NCBI GenBank assembly: GCA_016929955.1
Contig: JAFGHU010000083.1
Location: 1 to 36,638 of the forward strand
Direction of reading: 5' to 3'
DNA length: 36,638 bases
Source of the DNA: Bacteroidales bacterium
GTDB taxonomy: Bacteria; Bacteroidota; Bacteroidia; Bacteroidales; UBA12170
Both the position numbers and the translations under genes were made by a program. Position 1 is the first letter of the stretch. Every line of letters begins with the position of its first letter. The notes beneath the pieces were generated by a model. The model searched no databases. It was given only the letters and a program-made list of their open reading frames with translations, and had not been told where the DNA came from. Shown in pieces: positions 29,147 to 36,638 of this stretch.

Positions 29147-30715
29147 ATGCGAAAAAAAATTGAGTTTTTAGTTATAGGAAGTGGTATTGCAGGTTTAACT
29201 TATGCTTTAAAAGTTGCAGAAGCGGGAAAAGTTTTGATCGTAACTAAATCAAAAGCCGACGAAACAGCAACCAAATATGCACAAGGTGGAATTGCTGCGG
29301 TAATGTATACCCCCGACACCTACAATAAGCATATTGAAGATACACTAATTGCCGGCGACTTTTTATCGGACGAGAAAATTGTACGAATGACCATTACAGA
29401 ATCGACAAAACGCGTTAAAGAGCTGATAGAATGGGGAACAAAATTCGACAGAAACGAAAATGGGGAGTTTAATTTGGGGAAAGAAGGTGGGCATTCTGAA
29501 AATCGAGTTTTACATCATAAAGACAGCACCGGTTTAGAAATTGAGCGCGCGCTCCTCGATAAAATTATCCATCATCCGAATATCGAAATTTGGGAAAATC
29601 ACTTTACTATCGATATTATTACCCAGCATCATTTGGGTGAAGTAGTAAAACGTTCAAGTAAAAACATTCGCTGTTTTGGCGCCTATGTTTTAGATCCAAA
29701 AACAGGACAAGTGCATACGGTTTTGGCAAAAAAAACCATGCTGGCCACCGGTGGAATTGGAAATCTTTATCAATCGACTACCAATCCTGAAATAGCCACA
29801 GGCGATGGCATTGCTATGGTTTATCGTGCTAAAGGCATGGTCGAAAAAATGGAATTTATTCAGTTCCATCCTACATCACTGTATAACCCTGGCGAAAAAC
29901 CTGCTTTTCTGATTTCTGAGGCTGTACGCGGATTTGGAGGGATTTTAAAAACTGCAGAAGGCGTTTCCTTTATGGAAAAATACGATAGTCGTGGTTCTTT
30001 AGCACCCAGAGATATTGTTGCGCGAGCCATCGACAATGAGCTAAAAGTTAGTGGCGATAACTGCGTTTATTTAGATTGCCGACATTTAAATGCAAACAGT
30101 TTAATCCTCAATTTCCCGAAAATTTATGCCAAATGCCTGAGCATAGGCATCAACATAACCAAAGAAATGATTCCTGTTGTTCCCAGCGCTCATTATTCTT
30201 GTGGAGGCATTAAAGTGGATGAATTTGGTCGCAGTTCTATTGCCAATTTATATGCTTCGGGCGAGTGTTCATCGACGGGTTTACATGGCGCCAATCGCTT
30301 AGCTTCCAACTCTTTACTAGAATCCATTGTGTTTTCGCACAGCGCTAGTTTAGATGCACTTAAAGACTACGACTCAATTCCATATGAACAGCAGGTTCCG
30401 GATTGGAATGCAGAAGGTGCTGTTTTAAACGAAGAAATGATTTTAATTACACAATCGACCAAAGAACTTCAAAGTATAATGAGTAATTATGTGGGTATTG
30501 TGCGTTCTAATTTACGTCTGACTCGCGCTTTAGATCGCTTGAAAATCATTTACCGAGAAACAGAAGACTTGTACGAAAAGTCAATTATTTCCGTTGAAAT
30601 TTGCGAATTAAGAAACCTGATTAATGTAGCGCATTTAGTATTAAAGATGGCCCTACAAAGAAAGGAAAGTCGGGGCTTGCATTATTCTATTGATTATCCG
30701 CCGAAAAAACAGTAA
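29147..30715 (+). CDS. nadB: L-aspartate oxidase
   Basis: It oxidises L-aspartate to iminoaspartate with FAD, the first step of de novo NAD synthesis; NadA then makes quinolinate. The 522 residues show the N-terminal dinucleotide motif GSGIAGLTYAL (11-21), the ATKYAQGGIAAV segment (41-52), E118 in GGHSENRVLHH, H241 in FIQFHPTSLY, catalytic R288 in SRGSLAPRDIVAR, and GGIKVDEFGRSSI near the FAD. The C-terminal helical domain is complete. nadA and nadC are absent, so the pathway is scattered. The gene ends 3 bases from the convergent ABC transporter stop with no hairpin between. The start codon lies in a small hairpin, described under findings. Confidence 0.97.
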   Translation: MRKKIEFLVIGSGIAGLTYALKVAEAGKVLIVTKSKADETATKYAQGGIAAVMYTPDTYNKHIEDTLIAGDFLSDEKIVRMTITESTKRVKELIEWGTKFDRNENGEFNLGKEGGHSENRVLHHKDSTGLEIERALLDKIIHHPNIEIWENHFTIDIITQHHLGEVVKRSSKNIRCFGAYVLDPKTGQVHTVLAKKTMLATGGIGNLYQSTTNPEIATGDGIAMVYRAKGMVEKMEFIQFHPTSLYNPGEKPAFLISEAVRGFGGILKTAEGVSFMEKYDSRGSLAPRDIVARAIDNELKVSGDNCVYLDCRHLNANSLILNFPKIYAKCLSIGINITKEMIPVVPSAHYSCGGIKVDEFGRSSIANLYASGECSSTGLHGANRLASNSLLESIVFSHSASLDALKDYDSIPYEQQVPDWNAEGAVLNEEMILITQSTKELQSIMSNYVGIVRSNLRLTRALDRLKIIYRETEDLYEKSIISVEICELRNLINVAHLVLKMALQRKESRGLHYSIDYPPKKQ

Positions 30716-30718
30716 ATT

Positions 30719-32542
30719 TTAGTACATCTGGAGTTTATACAATTTCTTATACATTCCGCCTTTAATTGAAATCAATTCTTCGTGCGTGCCTTGTTCCACA
30801 ATTTCACCATCGTCAAGAACAACGATTAAATCGGCATGTTTAACAGTAGAAAGCCTGTGTGCAATAACTACTGAGGTCCGGTTTTTCATCAATTTGATTA
30901 TGGCATCCTGAACCAGTTTTTCCGATTCGGTATCCAAAGCCGAAGTGGCCTCATCAAGAATAAGAATAGGTGGATTTTTCAATACCGCTCGAGCAATACT
31001 GATACGCTGTCGCTGGCCACCGGATAGTTTTCCTCCCCCTTCGCCAATACTGGATTGATAGCCATGGGGCGTTTCCATAATAAATTCATGCGCATTCGCT
31101 ATGCGTGCTGCGGCAATTACATCCTCTTCTTTTGCATCATCAATACCAAAGGCAATATTATTAAAGAAAGTATCGTTGAACAAAATCGACTGCTGACTAA
31201 CAATTCCCATCAGCCTGCGTAAAGCATTTATTTTTAAATCTTTGATATTAACACCATCAATCAAAACTTCTCCTTCTAATACTTCAATAAATCGAGGGAG
31301 TAAATCAACAAATGTGGATTTTCCTGCACCTGAACGACCCACTAAAGCTATTGTTTTCCCTTTTTCAATATTCAGGCTTACATTTTTTAAAATCCGATCT
31401 TTTCCGTAGTTAAAGGATACATTTTTATATTCTACAATACGCTCAAATTCTTTTTTATCCAACGCATTTGCCTTTTCAGCAATCCCAACTTTTGCATCCA
31501 AAATCTCATCTACCCTATCTGCAGAGGCCAAACCTTTTAGTAAATTAAAATAGGCTGTAGTCATCGATTTTGCCGGGTTAATAATCTGCGAGAAAATAGC
31601 CAGATAGGCGATTAAACCAGATGGAGAAACAGTACCGCCACCTTCCAAAGCCATTCTACCTCCGTACCAAAGTACAATAACGAGCACACTCACCCCTAAA
31701 AATTCACTCAAAGGACTGGATAGTTGTTGCCTGCGAAATACTTTTAAAAGCAAACGCGTATATTCATTATTCGACCCTTCGAATCGTTTTTTAACATGTT
31801 TCTCTGCATTGAATGCCTTTATAATTCGAAGTCCGGCCAAAGATTCTTCGACTTGCGAAATAATAAAGCCCAACATTTTCTGCCCTTTTAACGAATTGCT
31901 TTTTAAGGTTTTACCAATCTTTCCAATTAAAAATCCACTTAGTGGAAGCAATACAATCACAAAAAAAGTAAGGTTTACACTAATGGAAAAAAGAGCGATT
32001 AAATAAACGACAATTAAAATAGGGTCGCGCAAAAGCATTTCGATAGAGCGAATGATGGAAACTTCAATTTCTTGCACGTCTTGTGTCATCCGGCTGATAA
32101 TATCGCCTTTTCTTTCTTCAGAAAAAAAACCTAAGGGCAAACTTAAAATTTTAGAGTACAAGGTTTTTCTAATGTCTCTAACCACACCAACACGTATGGG
32201 CAGCATAAAGTACTTGGTAGAATAATCGAAAACATTTTTAAATAAGGTGGCCAAAATTACCAATAACCCAACAAAAAAGAGCGCGTTTAATTTTCCTTGT
32301 TCCACAATTATTGTACTCATAAAGTAGTTGAAATTATGAATAAATGAAGACAAATTTAATTCCCAGGGAACGGTAGTGGTGACCAAATCGGTCTGGTCGA
32401 AGAGCAAGTTTAAAAACGGTGCAATAAGTGCCAATGTAGAAACAGAAAAAACTGCTGTAAGTAACATAAAAATTACACTCAGTCCAAGATTCCACTTGAA
32501 AGGAACAATGTATTTGAACAATCTGGATAATTTCTTCATCAA
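30719..32542 (-). CDS. MsbA-like ABC exporter (fused membrane and ATPase domains)
   Basis: A 607-residue half-transporter that should dimerise in the inner membrane to export a lipid or other hydrophobic substrate. The membrane domain (about 15-335) has six predicted segments and the coupling-helix region FFSEERKGDIISRMTQD. The ATPase domain shows Walker A GRSGAGKST (402-410), Q450/Q451, signature LSGGQ (506-510), Walker B ILILD (526-530) with catalytic E531, and the switch H562; all are intact, so it should be active. MsbA-type lipid A flippase is the best guess in a Gram-negative, but drug or peptide export cannot be excluded. It follows purB by 33 bases on the same strand and may be co-transcribed. 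Confidence 0.92.
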   Translation of the reverse strand: MMKKLSRLFKYIVPFKWNLGLSVIFMLLTAVFSVSTLALIAPFLNLLFDQTDLVTTTVPWELNLSSFIHNFNYFMSTIIVEQGKLNALFFVGLLVILATLFKNVFDYSTKYFMLPIRVGVVRDIRKTLYSKILSLPLGFFSEERKGDIISRMTQDVQEIEVSIIRSIEMLLRDPILIVVYLIALFSISVNLTFFVIVLLPLSGFLIGKIGKTLKSNSLKGQKMLGFIISQVEESLAGLRIIKAFNAEKHVKKRFEGSNNEYTRLLLKVFRRQQLSSPLSEFLGVSVLVIVLWYGGRMALEGGGTVSPSGLIAYLAIFSQIINPAKSMTTAYFNLLKGLASADRVDEILDAKVGIAEKANALDKKEFERIVEYKNVSFNYGKDRILKNVSLNIEKGKTIALVGRSGAGKSTFVDLLPRFIEVLEGEVLIDGVNIKDLKINALRRLMGIVSQQSILFNDTFFNNIAFGIDDAKEEDVIAAARIANAHEFIMETPHGYQSSIGEGGGKLSGGQRQRISIARAVLKNPPILILDEATSALDTESEKLVQDAIIKLMKNRTSVVIAHRLSTVKHADLIVVLDDGEIVEQGTHEELISIKGGMYKKLYKLQMY

Positions 32543-32575
32543 AATATTTTAGCTTGCCTGGTTGAAATCATGTTT

Positions 32576-33922
32576 TTATGCAATTCCGGTATAATTGGAA
32601 GGTGTAATTGCTTTCAGTTCCTCTTTTACCGAATCAGAAACATTCAAATTCTCTATAAATTCCTTAATCGTTTCCTGATTCATTTTAGTGTTTGTTCGGG
32701 TTAGTGATTTCAAGACTTCGTAGGGATTTGGATATTTTTCGCGACGCAGAATGGTTTGTATCCCTTCTGCCACAACAGCCCAATTTGCTTCTAAATCGGC
32801 CATAATTTTTTCTTTATTCAGAATTAATTTTTCCAGTCCTTTGCGCAAAGATTTATAGGCCAATAAACTATGGGCCATAGGCACTCCAATATTTCGCGTT
32901 ACCGTTGAATCTGTCAAATCTCTTTGCAAGCGCGAAACGGGCAGTTTTGCGGCCAAATGTTCGAGTATGGCGTTAGCCAGACCCAGATTACCTTCCGAAT
33001 TCTCAAAATCGATAGGATTTACCTTGTGAGGCATTGCCGAAGAACCAACTTCCCCTTTTTTAATTTTTTGTTTGAAATAATCCATGGAAACATAGGTCCA
33101 AATATCGCGATCCAGATCGATTAATATGGTATTTATACGTTTTAGATTATCAAAAAAAGCAGCCATATAATCGTAATGTTCTATTTGAGTGGTCGTTTGC
33201 AAACGATACAATCCCAGCCTATCTTTAACAAAACGATTGGCAAAATGGGCCCAATCAATCTCCGGAAAAGCCACAGCATGGGCATTAAAATTTCCTGTTG
33301 CACCACCAAATTTTGCTGCATAAGGAATGCGTTCAAGCATTTTTAGCTGAGCTTCTAAGCGTTCTACAAATACATTAAATTCTTTTCCCAAACGCGTGGG
33401 AGAAGCAGGTTGACCGTGTGTTCGGGCTAACATAGGGATTTTCTTCCAGGATTTTGCCCTTTGCTTTAACTCATAAACAACCAATTTGAGTTCCGGCAGC
33501 ACAACGTTTAGAAATCCTTCTTTAAGCGAAAGTGGAGTGGCTGTATTATTGATGTCTTGCGATGTAAGGCCAAAATGTATAAACTCCTTATAATCAGAGA
33601 GACCCATACTCGAAAATCGATCTTTAATAAAATACTCAACGGCTTTAACATCGTGATTGGTTTCTTTTTCAATCTCCTTTATTTCTTCGGCGTCTTTTTC
33701 TGAAAATTGCAGATAAATACGACGCAGACTTTCGAATTGTGTTTTCGAAATTGAAGCCAATTGAGGAAGAGGATATTCGCACAAAGCAATGAAATACTCT
33801 ATTTCGACTTGAACTCTATATCGTATCAACCCTTTTTCGGAGAAATAAGTACTCAAATTTTCATTTTGAGATCGGTACCGCCCATCAATTGGACTTATTG
33901 CATTTAAAGAAGATAATATCAT
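32576..33922 (-). CDS. purB: Adenylosuccinate lyase
   Basis: It cleaves SAICAR to AICAR and adenylosuccinate to AMP plus fumarate in purine synthesis. From the ATG at 33922 it is 448 residues, starting MILSSLNAISPIDGRYRS, which aligns with E. coli PurB MELSSLTAVSPVDGRYG. A longer reading from 34024 adds 34 residues rich in W/F/C that have no counterpart and overlap the divergent promoter region. Visible catalytic features are TNHDVKAVEYF, H169 in SRTHGQPAS-like ARTHGQPASP, and the flexible signature GSSAMPHKVNP with S294/S295 (E. coli S295). TAATTTTG at 33945-33938 is a -7 match that would put the RNA start near 33931, consistent with the shorter protein and a leader of about ten bases. Confidence 0.95.
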   Translation of the reverse strand: MILSSLNAISPIDGRYRSQNENLSTYFSEKGLIRYRVQVEIEYFIALCEYPLPQLASISKTQFESLRRIYLQFSEKDAEEIKEIEKETNHDVKAVEYFIKDRFSSMGLSDYKEFIHFGLTSQDINNTATPLSLKEGFLNVVLPELKLVVYELKQRAKSWKKIPMLARTHGQPASPTRLGKEFNVFVERLEAQLKMLERIPYAAKFGGATGNFNAHAVAFPEIDWAHFANRFVKDRLGLYRLQTTTQIEHYDYMAAFFDNLKRINTILIDLDRDIWTYVSMDYFKQKIKKGEVGSSAMPHKVNPIDFENSEGNLGLANAILEHLAAKLPVSRLQRDLTDSTVTRNIGVPMAHSLLAYKSLRKGLEKLILNKEKIMADLEANWAVVAEGIQTILRREKYPNPYEVLKSLTRTNTKMNQETIKEFIENLNVSDSVKEELKAITPSNYTGIA

Positions 33923-34042
33923 TTCATACATTTTGTGCAAAATTACAAAACATTGCCCGATAACTTGGTTAGAAAAGGATAAAAATGAGCGATTAAAATT
34001 TGCTGATATCCACCAAAACCACATCTATACGATAATATTTTT

Positions 34043-34050
34043 TATCTTTG
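34043..34050 (+). promoter_or_regulatory. Candidate -7 element of the acyl-CoA synthetase gene
   Basis: TATCTTTG, exact TAnnTTTG, 20 bases before the ATG at 34071; no -33 match. Confidence 0.38.
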
Positions 34051-34070
34051 ATTGGACAAATAATTAGCAT

Positions 34071-35726
34071 ATGATACAAGAAAATTTAATCCAATATTTT
34101 GAAGAGAGCATACAGCTTAATTGGGAAGGAAAAGCACTTTCTAATTATAATGGCAACACGTATTTATACAAAGAAGTAGCCGAAAAAATCGCTCAATACC
34201 ATATTTTATTTGAGAAAGCCGGTATAAAAAAAGGCGACAAAATTGCATTAATCGGGAAAAACTCTGCTGAATGGGCCATTAATTTCATTGCTACGGTAAG
34301 TTATGGAGCTGTTTCTGTTCCTATTCTTCCGGATTTTAAAGCCAAAGATATCTGCAATATAGTAGAGCATTCCGATTCTAAGCTGCTTTTTATTTCTGAC
34401 TTTATCTGGCCCAATGTTAAAGAAGAAGAATTTAAAGGTCTTCAAGCTATTTTCTCCTTAGAATCCTTAAGTATTTTAAAAGATTTTAAGTGGGATAATC
34501 AAAAAATTATAGATGAGTTAAAAGCTGATTATCAATCGAAATACCCAAAAGGATTAAAGGCGGCTGATTTTCATTTGCAAGAAGTAAGCAACAACGAGTT
34601 GGTTCAAATAAGTTATACTTCGGGAACCACCGGTTTTTCGAAAGGCGTTATGCTAAAATTAAATAGCTTATCGGCCAATGTGCGTTATGCCCGAAACAAT
34701 ATGCCTTTGCAAGGCGGTGATCATATATTATCATTCTTGCCTTTGGGCCATTCTTATGGTTTAGCTTTCGAATTGCTTTTTCCGTTTTCGCGAGGTTGCC
34801 ATATCACTTTCTTAACTAAAGTTCCATCGCCACAAGTGATTATGAAAGCGTTTAGCGAGGTCAAACCGCATCTTATCTTATCCGCGCCTTTAGTTATTGA
34901 AAAGATATTTAAAAATCAAATTGTTCCGCAGATTAGTAAACCTTCGATGAAAGTTTTATTAAAAATTCCGGGCATCAACAATTTGATTTACAAAAAGATA
35001 TACGACAAATTAACAGCCGTGTTTGGCGGGCGGTTTAAAGAACTTGTAATTGGTGGCGCGGCTTTTTGTCCGAATGGAGAAGCCTTTTTCAAGCGCATTG
35101 GATTTCCTTTCGCCATTGGATACGGCATGACCGAATGCGGACCTTTAATCTCTTATGCTTCCTGGACTCAATACAGGCCTGGTGCTGTGGGAAAACCGGT
35201 AGATACGCTGGAAGTTAAAATTGATTCTTCTGATCCGATTAATGAGATTGGTGAAATCTTAATTAAAGGTGAAAATGTGATGGAGGGTTATTACAAAAAC
35301 GAAAAAGCAACAAAAGAAAGCTTTACGGAAGATGGCTGGTTAAAATCCGGTGATCTGGGCCATTTTGATAACGATGGATTTATTTATATCAAAGGCCGCA
35401 ATAAGAATATGCTACTTGGACCATCCGGACAGAATATTTATCCCGAAGAATTGGAAAGCAAATTAGCTGATCTGCCCTATGTTATGGAATCGCTGGTTAT
35501 TATGAAAAACCATAAACTTACCGCTCTAATTTATCCAAATATGGATAAAGCAAAACAAAATCACTTGGATGAGGACGCCGTAGAAAAAATAATTAAAGGG
35601 CATAAAAAGGAATTCAATAAGCATGTACCTTCTTTTATGCAACTTGCCGATATTGAGGTTCGTGATAAAGAATTTGAGAAAACGCCTAAACAAAGTATAA
35701 AACGTTATTTATACCAAGAAAATTAG
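34071..35726 (+). CDS. AMP-forming long-chain fatty acid-CoA ligase family protein
   Basis: A 551-residue ANL-superfamily adenylating enzyme: it activates a carboxylic acid with ATP and transfers it to CoA (or a carrier protein). The phosphate loop YTSGTTGFSKGV (182-193), the A5 motif GYGMTECGP, the A7 motif SGDLGHFDNDGFIYIKGR and the hinge NMLLGPSGQNIYPEELE are all present. The last lysine expected in the PxxxGK motif is seen as the variant TPKQSIKRYLY, where the usual glycine is replaced. Long-chain acyl-CoA synthetase is the most likely role by overall similarity; medium-chain or aryl acids cannot be excluded. It is a single gene divergent from purB and ends in a strong shared terminator. 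Confidence 0.9.
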   Translation: MIQENLIQYFEESIQLNWEGKALSNYNGNTYLYKEVAEKIAQYHILFEKAGIKKGDKIALIGKNSAEWAINFIATVSYGAVSVPILPDFKAKDICNIVEHSDSKLLFISDFIWPNVKEEEFKGLQAIFSLESLSILKDFKWDNQKIIDELKADYQSKYPKGLKAADFHLQEVSNNELVQISYTSGTTGFSKGVMLKLNSLSANVRYARNNMPLQGGDHILSFLPLGHSYGLAFELLFPFSRGCHITFLTKVPSPQVIMKAFSEVKPHLILSAPLVIEKIFKNQIVPQISKPSMKVLLKIPGINNLIYKKIYDKLTAVFGGRFKELVIGGAAFCPNGEAFFKRIGFPFAIGYGMTECGPLISYASWTQYRPGAVGKPVDTLEVKIDSSDPINEIGEILIKGENVMEGYYKNEKATKESFTEDGWLKSGDLGHFDNDGFIYIKGRNKNMLLGPSGQNIYPEELESKLADLPYVMESLVIMKNHKLTALIYPNMDKAKQNHLDEDAVEKIIKGHKKEFNKHVPSFMQLADIEVRDKEFEKTPKQSIKRYLYQEN

Positions 35727-35730
35727 GCAT

Positions 35731-35766
35731 AAAAAAAAGCTGCTTCGATTGAAGCAGCTTTTTTTA
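35731..35766. terminator. Bidirectional terminator between the acyl-CoA synthetase and DUF3467 genes
   Basis: GCTGCTTC (35739-35746) pairs with GAAGCAGC (35751-35758) around GATT, extended by A8 on the left and T7 on the right; T tracts appear on both strands, suiting the convergent genes. Confidence 0.92.
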
Positions 35767-36081
35767 TTAGGCTTGAGCAGTAGGTCCGCCCATTGTAAAA
35801 GGAATTCCTCCATCACCTTTCGATTCTTTAATCGGGCCATGCATAGCTTCAAACTTCTTAATGTTTTCGGCTAAGGCTTTATAAAGTCGTTTGGCGTGTT
35901 CGGGGGTTAATATAATTCTTGATTTCACTTTTGCTTTAGGAACTCCCGGCATCATTTTAACAAAATCAACTACAAATTCGGCATGTGAATGTGTGATAAC
36001 CGCAAGATTGGAATAAATTCCTTCAGCAATTTCATCACTCAACTCAATATTAACTTTATTCTCTTTTAATGGTTCTGACAT
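35767..36081 (-). CDS. DUF3467 domain protein
   Basis: A 104-residue soluble protein whose residues 10-85 match DUF3467 (VNIELSDEIAEGIYSNLAVITHSHAEFVVDFVKMMPG, ILTPEHAKRLYKAL). The tail is Gly/Pro-rich and ends GGPTAQA. No function is established for the family. It lies 11 bases after the rpoC stop on the same strand; this adjacency is a frequent arrangement in Bacteroidota, so the gene is likely part of the rpoBC transcript and may act around RNA polymerase, which is inference from position only. No catalytic motif is visible. Confidence 0.92.
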   Translation of the reverse strand: MSEPLKENKVNIELSDEIAEGIYSNLAVITHSHAEFVVDFVKMMPGVPKAKVKSRIILTPEHAKRLYKALAENIKKFEAMHGPIKESKGDGGIPFTMGGPTAQA

Positions 36082-36092
36082 TTTCTCAAGAT

Positions 36093-36638
<546 letters not shown>

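Overview
The window is chromosomal DNA from a member of the phylum Bacteroidota, most likely a Bacteroidales/Marinilabiliales-type organism; genus and species cannot be read from it. The evidence is its low G+C content, the promoter -7 sequence TAnnTTTG upstream of many genes, the scarcity of Shine-Dalgarno sites, the Bacteroidota-type families (DUF5686 outer-membrane protein, DUF3467 directly after rpoC, a Reg_prop/Y_Y_Y sensor kinase with a LytTR-type regulator) and the codon usage. No phage, plasmid, CRISPR array, IS element, tRNA or rRNA was recognised. Most of the window is housekeeping genes in short operons.

Layout, left to right. Positions 1-7.7 kb: a sensor kinase/response regulator pair on the minus strand (the regulator is cut by the left edge), a divergent secreted serine hydrolase, and a DUF5686 outer-membrane protein. 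Positions 7.7-10.5 kb: a probable sulfur/amino-acid module, with a minus-strand run lrp - DUF364 - thiS-like - DUF5686 divergent from a Cys/Met PLP-dependent lyase. Positions 10.6-16.3 kb: gcvP (glycine cleavage P protein) and a divergent membrane pyrophosphatase. Positions 16.3-18.2 kb: a bifunctional nuclease gene flanked by a palindrome-bearing spacer and by a spacer holding a 136-145 bp tandem repeat array. Positions 18.2-24.7 kb: nucleoside permease, thyA, a C-terminal processing protease and gyrB. Positions 24.9-26.5 kb: recX-prfB, with prfB read through a programmed +1 frameshift. Positions 26.6-28.8 kb: two convergent glycosyltransferases. Positions 29.1-35.7 kb: nadB, an MsbA-like ABC exporter, purB and an acyl-CoA synthetase. 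Positions 35.8-36.6 kb: DUF3467 and the 3' end of rpoC, cut by the right edge.

Functional links: nucleoside import, thyA and purB serve nucleotide supply; gcvP feeds one-carbon units to the folate pool that ThyA uses; the lrp/lyase/ThiS-like/DUF364 group suggests amino-acid-controlled sulfur handling. The least explained items are the tandem repeat array (about 17.54-18.01 kb), the orphan ThiS-like + DUF364 pair, the divergent pyrophosphatase carrying a lysine at the K+-independence position, and a paired TTGAATTAATTC element upstream of nadB. I did not find a clear new multi-gene defence or mobile system here.
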